A DNA stretch of 64,000 bases from NCBI GenBank assembly GCA_019359595.1, contig JAHHGZ010000017.1, positions 62,001 to 126,000 on the forward strand. The letters are read 5' to 3'. This document shows, in pieces, positions 43,501 through 54,656 of the stretch. Origin of the DNA: Cyanomargarita calcarea GSE-NOS-MK-12-04C (GTDB taxonomy: Bacteria > Cyanobacteriota > Cyanobacteriia > Cyanobacteriales > Nostocaceae). The notes under the pieces were generated by a model. It searched no databases, was not told the DNA's origin, and worked only from the letters and a program-made list of their open reading frames with translations. Each line of letters starts with the position of its first letter. Positions within the stretch are counted from its first letter, which is position 1. The position numbers were made by a program, and so were the translations under genes.

Positions 43501-45090
43501 AATAACCAGCGTGAATCCCGGAGTCCGACTGCAAGCTGCGAGCAATTCATCCAAAAAAGGCTCCCGTTGCGACTCCGGAGTCATAGTGTAGAGTTCCTCA
43601 AATTGATCCACTATCAGCACAAGACGAGTGGTAGAATCTTGAACAAGGCTTTCCAGGATTTCGCACAAAGAGCGGGGAGTGTAGGGCAAAGGTGCTAACG
43701 CTGCAGACAGAGCCTCAAAAGGATTATTCCCCGGACGGAAAGAGACAATTATCGGTGTCTGAGCTTGCATTCGCATTCGCAAACTCGGAATCAAGCCAGC
43801 AAATACCACACTCGACTTACCGCTACCACTTGGCCCAACAATTGCCACCAACGGTTTTTTTTTCACCGCTGCCACCAATTCTTCAGTAAACTGTTCCCGT
43901 CCAAAGAATAGGTGGGCATCTTCTTCACGGAAGGCAAATAAACCCCGATAGGGACAAGGAGGCATTCCACCTAAACACAACCAAGTCGGTGGTTTGACTG
44001 CTGGATTTTGGCAAATGACGGGCAACCATGAAGCACCGGGAAAATCATCTTCTAAACCTTGTAACTTCCTGCGTGCTTGCTGCACAGAAAGATATAAAGG
44101 AAGTCGCTTACGGGCAAAAGCTTCTAAAAAATACTTGAAAAAATCCTGAGCTACACGATTTGGCACAGGTTCCCGCATGGTAATCACTGTGGGAATGTTC
44201 AATTTCTCCAATGCTGTTGCCAATCCCAATCCATCACAAGAATTAAAAATTGCTAATTTTAAACCCTGAACAATTGCACCTTTAAGAGCTTCTTCTAACT
44301 GCTCAATCGTTAAACTATTATTTGTCTTATTTTCATTTATATAAATTCTGCCTGCATCACCTTCACTTTGACTGTGACCCGCAAAAAACAGAATGTCCCA
44401 ACCTGCCGGATGCCAAAGTTGAGTATTAAATTCTTGACGTGAGGGACTGACAAGAAAACAGACCTCAGCGTCTTCCAAACTATTGAGAAAACTGATTTCC
44501 GCTTCTAAATTAATGCCTTTACTATTACCGATAATAGCCAAAATTCTGACTTGATTTCTTGATAATTTTGGCTCCAACTGTTGGGTGCGTTTATACTCAG
44601 GTCTGGAGAGAGCCACTTCTGCTTGAGAATAGTCACCAAAAAAATTCCAGCGATGCCAAGGCAATCTCCGTAACAATGAATCGTTGGTTTCAATAATGAC
44701 TCGGATTTCTTCCCTGGTGTCCAAACGCGATCGCATCTGCTGGTCAATATGCAAAAATTCTGGAGAATTCAGCCAATCATTCACTCCCGTCTGCAATCTT
44801 TTACACAAATCATCGAAACTGATCGTAGAAATATTTGTGATCCCAGAAGCATCGATTTCTAGCTCGTCGTCTTCCTCTAGGGTTTGAGAACGTAAATATT
44901 GGCGATCGCAAAGATTTTGATAAATTGACCGCCAATTTCTATATAGTTCTACTAACCCTGGTGCTGGTGGCAAAGAGCCGGTGAATTGCTCTGGCAGAGG
45001 GTGACCTGGTGCCCATAGTTGAGCAGTAACTCTAGGGAATCCGTTACTCAAGTCACCGTGTCCCAAAATAATGACAACTGACTTGCACAT
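40567..45090 (-). CDS. CHAT protease-like / nSTAND ATPase / TM / 14 x WD40 protein
   Basis: A 1507-residue multidomain protein. An N-terminal CHAT (caspase-like) domain has the His in WDILFFAGHS near residue 235 and the Cys in IFNSCDG near 279. A STAND-type NTPase follows, with Walker A VAIVGPSGSGKSS (about 418) and Walker B LVLIVDQFEELY (about 488). Next come a winged-helix-like part, one membrane helix (about 805-827: SSLSAALVLALILAGVAWW), a short coiled region, and 14 WD40 repeats (about 900-1480), i.e. two seven-bladed propellers. Such proteins are thought to sense a ligand through the propellers and activate the protease by oligomerisation; a role in cell death or phage defence is plausible but not shown. 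ATG 45090 is preferred over TTG 45120. Confidence 0.88.
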   Translation of the reverse strand: MCKSVVIILGHGDLSNGFPRVTAQLWAPGHPLPEQFTGSLPPAPGLVELYRNWRSIYQNLCDRQYLRSQTLEEDDELEIDASGITNISTISFDDLCKRLQTGVNDWLNSPEFLHIDQQMRSRLDTREEIRVIIETNDSLLRRLPWHRWNFFGDYSQAEVALSRPEYKRTQQLEPKLSRNQVRILAIIGNSKGINLEAEISFLNSLEDAEVCFLVSPSRQEFNTQLWHPAGWDILFFAGHSQSEGDAGRIYINENKTNNSLTIEQLEEALKGAIVQGLKLAIFNSCDGLGLATALEKLNIPTVITMREPVPNRVAQDFFKYFLEAFARKRLPLYLSVQQARRKLQGLEDDFPGASWLPVICQNPAVKPPTWLCLGGMPPCPYRGLFAFREEDAHLFFGREQFTEELVAAVKKKPLVAIVGPSGSGKSSVVFAGLIPSLRMRMQAQTPIIVSFRPGNNPFEALSAALAPLPYTPRSLCEILESLVQDSTTRLVLIVDQFEELYTMTPESQREPFLDELLAACSRTPGFTLVITLRADFYGYALSHRPFSDALQGAVQNLGPMNQEELRSAIEQPATQIQVQLEDGLTKELIDAVSGQPGRLPLLEFALTALWSKQRDGMLTWAAYKEIGGVEEALANHAETVYTLLSASDRKRAQQVFIQLVQPGIGTDANRRLATRDEVNQENWDLVTRLASSRLVVTTRNDFTGEETVEIVHEALIRNWLRLGHWMRVDGEFRLWQEQNRAAIRQWDSGNRDEGALLRGKPLADAREWQSKRNSELSPGERSFIQLSWELEERKIKQQKRRRQITISSLSAALVLALILAGVAWWQSQNSIKNEIKEIRSSTETLLASDREFDALIKALEASKKQNGIIAWGANLEEKVEIKKQVDSLLEEAIYKVRESNRLSGHEDAVKSVVFSPDGNSIATASNDKTIKLWNRYGKEIRTFKGHRGAVNSITFSPDGKTLASGSADKTVKIWSLDGKEIQTFTAGDEVNSVAFSPDGRAIAFGSNDRTVRIWSLDGLDNKTLTGHSDRVTSVAFSRDGEIASGSWDNTVRLWNRDGKEIGILKGHNSWIWSVAFSPDGQTIATASKDNTVKLWSKDGKEIKTFTGHSDHVRTVSFSPDGQVIASGSADKTVKLWSIDGSLLQTLRGNKDWVWSVSFSSDGKQIASASKDKIVKIWTLKGKEVEIIPAHTNAINSMSFSTVGKRIATASADKTVKFWSGDAKKLQQIIKGDDSEFTHINFSLDGKAVATASIDGTVKIWDVATGKLIKTFNSHKSLIGDVSFSPDSQIILIGNYDNQTATLFDRDGKLRKILKGHNDGVNSATFSPDGKTIVTASWDRTVRLWNKEGTQMKTFTGHQEGVHSATFSPDGQIIASTSEDKTVKLWNVATGKEIRTLKGHEAGVYRISFSPNGKQIASASFDKTVKLWDVATGKEIKTFKGHDAEVTDVTFGSNGDILASSDKAGKLILWNLDLRSDDLLKYGCNWVRDYLNTNSNVSESDRHLCDPG

Positions 45091-45643
45091 TCTTAAGTCA
45101 CACTCACTTTTTTTTTGCAATGATGCTTTTTGCTACAAAAGAAAATTAGAATTCTCCGCACCATTACCTCATTTATTGTAGATAGAAAATATAATTTATG
45201 CTTGACTAACAACAATACTATTTCTGCATCCATCTTATGGGGGATTTTGAGCCTCCGTGCAAATACTTGATTATTTCGGAATATTTGTTGTATCATTTAA
45301 CGCTAGACAGGTTAGTAATTTCTACAATAAGATTTGACCGACGAGCGACAGTTGTTTCATGCCTTGCGTGACCGATAATCGCCAAAAATCAACGTTCTCA
45401 TTTATGGTTTTCAATCCGGATGACTTATTTTTTATTTACAACAATTTATTGTCAAAAGCAATGAGATTCTGTTAAATTTAACCTGATTACTAAAAAACTT
45501 AATTTAGCCAGCAGAGGAAATTATTCCCTAAATCATAGCTTCATAACCGCAAGATTATTTACATCTAAAAACTGCATAAGTTGGTTTGACCGGCAACTAT
45601 CAATAGTCAGAAAAATAGCTAAATTAATCTTAATTAAAAAAAA
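45091..45643. other. AT-rich intergenic region, 550 bp
   Basis: Divergent promoter region between the CHAT-WD40 gene and the LysM-CAP gene. There are long A/T tracts. No ORF, repeat or hairpin of note was recognised. Confidence 0.5.
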
Positions 45644-46303
45644 ATGAATAACTTTAGGCAAATTATCTCTTGTGTTGCCGGAAATTCATACAATGTAAAA
45701 TTTGGCGATACTCTTTACAAAATTGCTCAAGAAAAATTGGGTGACAGTAGTCGCTGGACTGAAATAAGAAAACCAAACGGCAACTCATTTACAGAAGATG
45801 AAGCTCAAAATTTGCATCCCGGTCAGCAAATATGGATTCCCGAATTTGCGATTGGACTGCAAAATGATAATGAGAATGATAATGAAATAGTTAAAGAAAT
45901 TTTAGCTGCACATAATAAATATAGATTGCAATTGGGTATTTCCCCACTTAGTTGGTCAAATGCTTTGGCAGATAAAGCTCAAAAATGGGCAGACCATCTA
46001 GCTTTCTCAGGTAGATTTGAACACAGTGGTGCTGGAGAGAACCTGGCAATGGGAACTACAGGGGAGTTTTCTTTGACAGATTTCGTAGATATGTGGGGTC
46101 AAGAGCAGCAATATTTTATCCCTGACATTAGTTTCCCTCATGTCTCTACTACTGGTAGCTGGGTGGATGTCGGCCACTATACCCAAGTCGTTTGGAGAAA
46201 CACTACAGAAGTAGGTTGCGGTATTGCTCGCGGTAATGGTAGAGATATCCTAGTCTGTCAGTACAATCCGCCGGGGAATTTAATTGGACACAAAGTTTAT
46301 TAA
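45644..46303 (+). CDS. LysM-CAP domain protein
   Basis: A 219-residue protein. The N-terminal LysM domain (about residues 16-67, YNVKFGDTLYKIAQEKLGDS, ending GQQIWIP) should bind peptidoglycan or chitin-like glycan. The C-terminal CAP/SCP domain (about 85-219) has AAHNKYRLQLGISPLSWSN, GAGENLAMG, GHYTQVVWRNTTEVGCG and DILVCQYNPPGN. CAP proteins are usually secreted, but no classical signal peptide is visible at this start, so export is by another route or the N-terminus is misplaced. The function is unknown. A dispersed repeat follows directly. Confidence 0.87.
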   Translation: MNNFRQIISCVAGNSYNVKFGDTLYKIAQEKLGDSSRWTEIRKPNGNSFTEDEAQNLHPGQQIWIPEFAIGLQNDNENDNEIVKEILAAHNKYRLQLGISPLSWSNALADKAQKWADHLAFSGRFEHSGAGENLAMGTTGEFSLTDFVDMWGQEQQYFIPDISFPHVSTTGSWVDVGHYTQVVWRNTTEVGCGIARGNGRDILVCQYNPPGNLIGHKVY

Positions 46304-46309
46304 TTTATA

Positions 46310-46434
46310 TCTTGCACCTGTAAAAAACAATGTCTCTATAATCACTGCTATTACCTGGGGAAATCGATTGATGTCCCATCCGTCAGCCAGCCAGCCAGGG
46401 ACTATAAGTCCCTGTCTAACAGCAGAAGTCCATT
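46310..46434. repeat. Dispersed intergenic repeat, copy B (about 125 bp)
   Basis: Homologous to 4061-4171 in order and spacing of its blocks (CTTGCACCT, ATCACTGCTATTACC, AAATCGATTGATGTCCC, CAGCCAGG, TAAGTCCCTGTCTAACAGC, AGTCCATT). It contains an internal palindrome GGGACTATAAGTCCC that copy A lacks. It lies 7 bp after the LysM-CAP stop. Confidence 0.78.
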
Positions 46435-46531
46435 TTAATGGACTAGAGATAATGTTTTATTTCTTATAAAAACGGATGTAACGGATAATTGGTTGGTAAA
46501 ACGAGAAATATCCGTTACATCCGTTGTGGCA

Positions 46532-47761
46532 TCAGAAATCTGAAATAACTGCCAACTTCCTTGCAGGCTTCAACTTACTAGTGTCAATCTTGTTCGCGTT
46601 CAAAATCATTTTAGCTCCGCTTGGCGACAAAATTACTGCGTCATAAGACACAACTCCAGCTACTTCACTATTAATACAACGAGCCGCGACTCGTGACAAA
46701 TCCAAGCTTCTTGGTGGAATGTAAGGTCCGCGATCGTTGACTCGGACAATTACCGCTTTACCTGTTTTTTGACTGGTCACCTGCAAGTAGGTGTTAAAAG
46801 GTAGAGACTTATGGGCAACTGTCAGTTCGTCTTGGTTGTATATCTCCCCGTTAGCAGTTTGACGACCGTGAAAATAGCCACCATACCAAGAAGCTATACC
46901 GGAAAGTTTCTGTTTGGAAGCAGTCAAACCATACATTTGCAGTTGTCCTTCAACTAACGATAGTACAGGTGCTTTTAGTGCTGTCCGCAGATTGTTAACC
47001 CATTCAATCGCTAACAAATCACCGCTACGATTAGCTTTTTGGGACACTTCCTTGTCAATTCCGAATAAGAAGCGATTTCCAGCCATTAATGCTGGCATCC
47101 CGTCAACAAATGCCGGTCGTAACTGAGTCGCATCTAAGTTGGATCTGTTCAAAAGTCTGCCCAACCGTTCTTGCATTGCATTTGCTTGTATTTTGTTAGG
47201 CAAGCTAGCAATTAAGCGGTTATTTGCCCACACTTCATAGTTATTTTCGTCTCGGTGGACAACCACTACGGGAAATGAAGCTCTTAGACTCAAATTTTGT
47301 TCGGAGTGATTAGAAAAATTAAAGAAATTTTGCAGCGATCGCAAAATCTTGCTGGGCAGAAAATCTCGATTCGGCAAACTGGGTTCTATCAGTCTTCCAG
47401 AGGAAAAAGTAGCTGTAGTTTTGACTGTCGTCTCTGGAGCGAAAATTTGTTGGACAGAACCGCAAAATTTCCGATCGCTGCGATGAGGCTCTGTCACGGA
47501 AGGATTTGGTGGTTTAGCGATCGCGTTTGATTTTTTATTTCCCCAATCCATTTTCAAAAAACTTGTAGGTAGTAAAGTCGCATTCCAAACATTTACTTGC
47601 TGCTTGAATGGGACAAAAAACGAACCCGGCTTACTTACCAGTTTATCTAAATTGACTGATTTTGTCGGAGAAAACTTTAATGTCATTGCTGGCAAGCTCT
47701 GATTGCACGACAAAAAATTACCAATCCAGGATAAAACCCAAAGAAGTCCAAAAAGATGCAT
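46532..47761 (-). CDS. RlpA-like DPBB domain protein
   Basis: A 409-residue protein with an N-terminal hydrophobic segment (about residues 3-25, LFGLLWVLSWIGNFLSC, with a possible lipid-attachment Cys). A long middle region is of unknown fold. The C-terminal double-psi beta-barrel (about 290-385) has SGIASWYGGYFHGRQTANGE, NTYLQVTSQKTGKAVIVRVN, DRGPYIPPRSLDLS and GVVSYDAVIL. RlpA proteins cut or bind denuded peptidoglycan glycan strands during cell division. It is probably periplasmic or outer-membrane-anchored. The catalytic role in cyanobacteria is inferred from the family. Confidence 0.86.
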   Translation of the reverse strand: MHLFGLLWVLSWIGNFLSCNQSLPAMTLKFSPTKSVNLDKLVSKPGSFFVPFKQQVNVWNATLLPTSFLKMDWGNKKSNAIAKPPNPSVTEPHRSDRKFCGSVQQIFAPETTVKTTATFSSGRLIEPSLPNRDFLPSKILRSLQNFFNFSNHSEQNLSLRASFPVVVVHRDENNYEVWANNRLIASLPNKIQANAMQERLGRLLNRSNLDATQLRPAFVDGMPALMAGNRFLFGIDKEVSQKANRSGDLLAIEWVNNLRTALKAPVLSLVEGQLQMYGLTASKQKLSGIASWYGGYFHGRQTANGEIYNQDELTVAHKSLPFNTYLQVTSQKTGKAVIVRVNDRGPYIPPRSLDLSRVAARCINSEVAGVVSYDAVILSPSGAKMILNANKIDTSKLKPARKLAVISDF

Positions 47762-48084
47762 GATGAATTTAATTTGCTGGTGACAGCAGTCTTAATAAAG
47801 TGCAAACCTAGCCTTCCAAAAAAGAGTATATTCAACAACAATTTTTGAACATACATCCTCTGCCAAATAGGGAAAATCCGCCTTTAGTTAGAGTAGATTA
47901 CTGGTTGATCCCCAGCAGGGTTTATATTATCGCGTTGCTGCTAAACAAGCAAATAAAACTTTCAGATATTATTTGCAATTAAGCTTGACTTTCCACTTTA
48001 TTTTTTTTACAAGTCATCTTCAAAACATATAAGATATGCAAAAGTTGCCGAAATCGCAACAGTCTAAATACGTAAACAATTCTT
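47762..48084. other. Intergenic region
   Basis: 323 bp of divergent promoter region between the RlpA-like and PhzF-like genes, AT-rich. No repeat or gene was recognised. Confidence 0.5.
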
Positions 48085-48972
48085 ATGACTAGTCTAGTTT
48101 TTTACATTGTTGATGTCTTTGCTGAAGCAAAATATACTGGGAATCAATTAGCTGTATTTACTAACGCTACAGGGATTACAAGCGAAGAAATGCAGGCTAT
48201 AGCTAAAGAAATGAACTATTCAGAAACAACGTTTGTGACTTCATCGCAGGTGATATCCGACGCCTACAATGTAAGAATTTTTACGCCAAGACAAGAGTTA
48301 CCATTTGCCGGCCATCCAACATTAGGTACAGCCTTTATTCTCCAAAAAGAAATTATTCAACAACAAATTAATCAGATTTTATTGAACCTAAAAGTTGGGC
48401 AAATACCCGTGACTTTCGATTACGCCAGTGACTTAGAGCCATTATTGTGGATGCAGCAAAAAGCACCAACTTTTCATCAAATATTGACGGAGGATACAAT
48501 TGCTGAAATCCTTTGTCTGGATACATTAGAGATAGATTCACGCTTTCCAATTCAAGAAGTTTCCACAGGAGTGCCGTTTATAATTGTTCCTCTGAAAACG
48601 CACGCAGCATTAAAGCGCATTAAGGTCAATAAAGAGAAATATTGGCAACTTATTGAAAACACTCAGGCCAAATCAATTCTTGCCTTTTGCCCGGAAACCT
48701 ACAATCTAGAGAATCAGTTAAGCGTGCGGGTTTTCGCCGATTATTTCGGCGTACCAGAAGACCCAGCTACTGGGAGTGCGAATGGTTGTTTGGCGGGTTA
48801 TTTAGTCGAATATTCTTATTTTGGTTCATCCAAAATCGACCTGCGAGTTGAACAAGGTCACGAAATTGGCAGACCTTCAAAGCTGTTGTTGTCCTCAGAG
48901 AAAAAAGATGCAGCGATAGAGGTAAGGGTTGGGGGGAAGGTGATAATGGTCGCTAAAGGTGAGTTTGTTTAG
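48085..48972 (+). CDS. PhzF-family isomerase/epimerase-like protein
   Basis: A 295-residue protein with the diaminopimelate-epimerase-like double fold of PhzF. The general acid-base Glu is residue 47 in NYSETTFV. Other family blocks are YTGNQLAVF (about 18-26), ELPFAGHPTLGTAF (about 73-86) and EDPATGSANGCLAGYL (about 224-239). Known PhzF acts in phenazine synthesis, but most homologues have unknown isomerase substrates, and no phenazine genes are nearby. It is solitary, followed by heptamer repeats. Confidence 0.9.
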   Translation: MTSLVFYIVDVFAEAKYTGNQLAVFTNATGITSEEMQAIAKEMNYSETTFVTSSQVISDAYNVRIFTPRQELPFAGHPTLGTAFILQKEIIQQQINQILLNLKVGQIPVTFDYASDLEPLLWMQQKAPTFHQILTEDTIAEILCLDTLEIDSRFPIQEVSTGVPFIIVPLKTHAALKRIKVNKEKYWQLIENTQAKSILAFCPETYNLENQLSVRVFADYFGVPEDPATGSANGCLAGYLVEYSYFGSSKIDLRVEQGHEIGRPSKLLLSSEKKDAAIEVRVGGKVIMVAKGEFV

Positions 48973-49049
48973 GAGTTAGGAGTTAGGAGTTAGGAGTTAA
49001 AAATTCATAGCTGATAACCGATCGGGACTTACGCAAACACTTCTGATGT

Positions 49050-49111
49050 AGCCGTAGTGGTAATACCCTACAAGATGGCTTCCTTCGCCAACATGAATTA
49101 CCACTACGGCT
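49050..49111. repeat. Inverted repeat with 15-bp perfect arms
   Basis: AGCCGTAGTGGTAAT (49050-49064) and ATTACCACTACGGCT (49097-49111) are exact complements around a 32-base loop ending in ACATGA. It resembles 924-970 in loop ending and layout. It lies between phzF-like and crtP, with heptamer arrays on both sides. Confidence 0.75.
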
Positions 49112-49139
49112 TTGCTCGGGCTTTTGAGACAATGCAAGC

Positions 49140-49258
49140 CTAACTCCTAACTCCTAACTCCTAACTCCTAACTCCTAACTTCTAACTCCTAACTCCTAAC
49201 TCCTAACTCCTAACTCCTAACTCCTAACTCCTAACTCCTAACTCCTAACTTCTAACTT
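49140..49258. repeat. CTCCTAA heptamer tandem array (about 17 copies)
   Basis: About 120 bp of TAACTCC units with occasional TAACTTC variants, ending about 105 bp upstream of the crtP start. It is the longest copy of the most widespread heptamer in the window. The crtP promoter must lie within or just after it. Confidence 0.92.
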
Positions 49259-49363
49259 TTCAAGAGTTCCCTGTTCCGCAGAAAGTGCTGCCAAATGTTA
49301 CAGATTGCAACGTATAATGAAAACGATAAAACCCTTAAGAATATTGAAAGACAGTAAGGTTAA

Positions 49364-51719
<2,356 letters not shown>

Positions 51720-51849
51720 GTTAGTTCGTTGGTGGTTAGTAGTTAGTGGTTGGTAGCTAAGAAGCACAAACAACAACTAACAACTAACAACTAACAAACA
51801 ACTATTGACTTGATTCCAAAAGTCTGATACATTTTTTATTTGTGACCCT

Positions 51850-51941
51850 GGAGAGGTGGCTGAGTGGTCGAAAGCGGCAGATTGCTAATCTGTTGTATGG
51901 CAGGTAACTCCATACCGAGGGTTCGAATCCCTCCCTCTCCG
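51850..51941 (+). tRNA. tRNA-Ser (anticodon GCU)
   Basis: A 92-nt class II tRNA. The acceptor stem GGAGAGG pairs with CCTCTCC and is followed by G as discriminator. The D-arm is TGGCTGAGTGGTCGAAAGCG, the anticodon loop TTGCTAA has GCT at 51884-51886, there is a long variable arm, and the T-loop is GGTTCGAATCC. CCA is not encoded. A TTTTTT run directly follows and can act as terminator. It reads AGC/AGU serine codons. Confidence 0.96.
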
Positions 51942-52308
51942 TTTTTTAAGACAATTAGGAAACATAATTAACCGCAGATGAACGCGGATGAATTTTGAGT
52001 TTGGGCAAGGTGGCGATCGTTGTCTAGTCAAATACACTTACTACTCCAGAGGGATGCTATTATTTATCCTTTGGAGTCGGTTAAGATTAAGATGACTATT
52101 AAAAAATGAAGGAAGAAGTTAGAAGGAAGAAGGAAGAAGGGAAATCGGTGGGGAATTTAAACCCGCGACCTCTACCGACCACCAATCTACGATTTGGTGG
52201 GAGACTTGAATCCGTTTGGCTTGAAGGCGCGAAGACTTCTTCCTTCGTTAAATATCGCTTTAATCTTAACTTTCAGGCTCTTGAACCAAAGAGGAGTGAA
52301 AGTGTTTT
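51942..52308. other. Intergenic region with dispersed fragments
   Basis: 367 bp with no supported gene. It contains TAACCGCAGATGAACGCGGA at about 51970 (near-identical to a sequence at 15640-15659) and a purine-rich GAAGAAGGAAGAAGG stretch near 52110. GAGGAGTGAAAG is the ribosome-binding region of the next gene. Confidence 0.5.
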
Positions 52309-53625
52309 ATGAAAAGAATTAGTACCGCATTAACTCTAAGTTTAGCTACCATCGCCACGGGATTCTTGTTGGGAGCTTGTGAGACGTCCAACAAAACAGC
52401 CGAAACCCCCGGCACTGCGACTCCAGCCGCAAACACGACTACTGCAGCAAGCGGTGGTAAAGGATTAAAAATCGGTTCCCTACTGCCATCAACAGGTGAC
52501 CTAGCATCTATCGGTCAGCAAATGGTGGGTGCAGTTCCTCTTGCTGTAGAGCAAATCAACAGTTGCGGTGGTGTAAATGGTGAACCAGTTACCCTTGTGC
52601 AAGTAGACGACCAAACAGATGCCAGAGCGGGTACTGCTGGTATGACCAAACTGGCAACCTTAGATAAAGTTGCTGGTGTAGTTGGCTCTTTTGCCAGCAG
52701 CGTGTCTACTGCTGCTGTGTCGGTTGCCGTACCGAATAAAGTGATGCTAATTTCTCCCGGTAGCACCAGCCCAGTGTTTACCGAAAAAGCTGCAAAAGGA
52801 GAATATAAGAGTTTTTGGGCACGTACTGCTCCACCCGATACCTACCAAGCTTTAGCCCTAGCCCAGCTTGCAACAAAAAAAGGCTTTAAGCGAGTTTCCA
52901 CGGTCGTCATTAATAACGACTATGGTGTGGGCTTTGAGAAAGCATTTGTCCAAGCTTTTGAAAAATCGGGGGGAACTGTAGTTAACAAAGACAAGCCAGT
53001 CCGCTATGACCAAAAAGCCACTACATTTGAAACCGAAGCTCAAGCGGGTTTTGCAGGTAAACCACAAGCAGTATTGGTGGTAGCTTACGAAGAAACTGCC
53101 AGTCTATTGCTCAAGACAGCTTACACCCAAGGTCTAACTAAGGGTGTGCAGGTTATGCTCACCGATGGAACCAAATCAGATACCTTCCCCGAAAAAGTTG
53201 GTAAAGGTGCTGATGGCAAATATATCGTATCCGGAGCAATTGGTACTGTACCTGGTTCTAATGGTAAAGGATTAGACGCTTTCACCAAGCTCTGGGAATC
53301 TAAAAAAGGAGCCCCACCAGCACCATATACTGCCCATGCATACGATGCTGGGGCTTTGTTGGCACTGGCAGCGCAATCGGCTAAAGAAAATACAGGTGTT
53401 GCTATAGCCAGTAAAATCCGTGAAGTTGCGAACGGTCCTGGTGAAGAAGTTAGCGATGTCTGCCAAGGACTGAAGTTGCTTAAAGAAGGCAAGAAAATTA
53501 ACTTCCAAGGAGCCAGTGGTAACGTAGATATTGACCAAAACGGTGATGTGATTGGTGTCTACGATGTTTGGATTGTTGGAGACGATGGCAAAACCAAGAC
53601 AATTGACAAAGTTAGTCCTAAATAG
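52309..53625 (+). CDS. ABC transporter substrate-binding lipoprotein, branched-chain/neutral amino acid type
   Basis: A 438-residue periplasmic-binding-fold (type 1) lipoprotein. The N-terminal signal peptide has the lipobox LLGAC (Cys near residue 24), then a Thr/Ala/Pro-rich linker. The mature domain begins LKIGSLLPSTGDLASIGQQM, followed by AVEQINSCGGVNGEPVTLVQ. It should capture amino acids at the outer face of the plasma membrane and deliver them to a permease encoded elsewhere. It resembles cyanobacterial NatB-like proteins of neutral amino acid transport, but the ligand is not proven. No permease or ATPase gene is adjacent. Confidence 0.9.
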   Translation: MKRISTALTLSLATIATGFLLGACETSNKTAETPGTATPAANTTTAASGGKGLKIGSLLPSTGDLASIGQQMVGAVPLAVEQINSCGGVNGEPVTLVQVDDQTDARAGTAGMTKLATLDKVAGVVGSFASSVSTAAVSVAVPNKVMLISPGSTSPVFTEKAAKGEYKSFWARTAPPDTYQALALAQLATKKGFKRVSTVVINNDYGVGFEKAFVQAFEKSGGTVVNKDKPVRYDQKATTFETEAQAGFAGKPQAVLVVAYEETASLLLKTAYTQGLTKGVQVMLTDGTKSDTFPEKVGKGADGKYIVSGAIGTVPGSNGKGLDAFTKLWESKKGAPPAPYTAHAYDAGALLALAAQSAKENTGVAIASKIREVANGPGEEVSDVCQGLKLLKEGKKINFQGASGNVDIDQNGDVIGVYDVWIVGDDGKTKTIDKVSPK

Positions 53626-53885
53626 GGAGTTAGGAGTTAGGAGTTAGGAGTTAGGAATTTATAACTACTAACTTAAAACTCTACCCCTGCGTTTTTGTGA
53701 AGTTTTTCCCAACGTATTAATAAGGGTTTCAGCTTTGCACCCATTAAAAATTGAAAGCAAAAATAATGTTTGCGCTCAATTTTTAGGTTTAAGGGTTGGG
53801 GTGACAACGTAAGAATAAGGCTTCCGACTAGTACTAGGTTAGTACACCTTAACAGGGGTACTCCTAACTCCTAACTTTGCTCCTC
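53626..53885. other. Intergenic region with heptamer repeats
   Basis: Convergent region between the ABC binding protein and the barrel-like protein. GAGTTAGGAGTTAGGA repeats at 53626-53660 and CTCCTAACTCC near 53861-53875 are complementary and could pair. No gene is seen. Confidence 0.5.
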
Positions 53886-54656
53886 CTACTGTCTGCCGAA
53901 GTTATAACCAACTCCTAACATCAAACCGACATTGGTTTGATCGAAAAAGCCGGCATTCACAGCCGCTGTTGCTGTAAATTGGGGTGTTATGGGTACATCG
54001 ACACCACCAGACAGCAATAATGCCACTTCCGAACCATCTCCTGTTTTAATGGCAGCACCAGCTCCTATATAAGGAGCGATCGCCAAAGGTTCGCTAAATG
54101 GATCGGCTGCTGGCTGAAAGGAAAAGTCGTAGGTAACGGGGACTAAAATTACAGTATTATCTCCAAGCACCGCTGATGGTCTTACTGATATAGTATTTGT
54201 CAGCCCAACTTTACTAAATACCATAAAGTTGCCATCGCCTAAACTGGTGCCACCACCACTTACACCAATGTTGGCAGCCACTCCAATATAACTTCTACCA
54301 CCACGGGTCGGTCTACCTGGGTTGATATCTGCTTGCGCTACCTCTTTTGAGGTTAGGGTAAATGCCTCAGATGATGTTACTGCTGTTCCTGGAACAGGTG
54401 TCACTGTCCGGCTAGCGGTTTCCTGTACAGCAGCGTTGGGAAATTGCCCAGTTGGAGATAAATTTGATAATTCAGATGCATGATTCGGACTTATTTGGTT
54501 GGGAGACGTTTCTGTTGCCGAGGGCTGGCTTAACTGTAAGCTTGTATTGTCCGTCGTTTGGGCAAAAGCGGATAAACTGCTATCCAACACTGGCAGAATA
54601 GCTAGACTCAGTACCCAAAAAACACCTTTACGCGAAAAAATAGTATTCACATTCAC
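53886..54656 (-). CDS. Secreted outer-membrane beta-barrel-like protein
   Basis: A 256-residue protein with a signal peptide (cleavage after SLSAFA near residue 32) and a low-complexity Ser/Pro/Thr region. A C-terminal part (about 125-256) has short alternating beta strands rich in Gly (SYIGVAANIGVSGGGTSLGD, IAPYIGAGAAIKTGDGSEVA and FTATAAVNAGFFDQTNVGLM), ending LGVGYNFGRQ. The terminal aromatic and strand pattern fits a small outer-membrane barrel (OmpA/opacity-like). I do not recognise the family and the function is unknown. Confidence 0.75.
   Translation of the reverse strand: MNVNTIFSRKGVFWVLSLAILPVLDSSLSAFAQTTDNTSLQLSQPSATETSPNQISPNHASELSNLSPTGQFPNAAVQETASRTVTPVPGTAVTSSEAFTLTSKEVAQADINPGRPTRGGRSYIGVAANIGVSGGGTSLGDGNFMVFSKVGLTNTISVRPSAVLGDNTVILVPVTYDFSFQPAADPFSEPLAIAPYIGAGAAIKTGDGSEVALLLSGGVDVPITPQFTATAAVNAGFFDQTNVGLMLGVGYNFGRQ

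Noticed and set aside
49140-49258. Possible CRISPR array
   Set aside because: Units are 7 bp with no spacers; this is a simple tandem repeat. No cas genes are present anywhere in the window.
52106-52312. A 68-residue ORF before the ABC binding-protein gene
   Set aside because: Purine-rich low-complexity start and overlap with the ribosome-binding region of the real gene.
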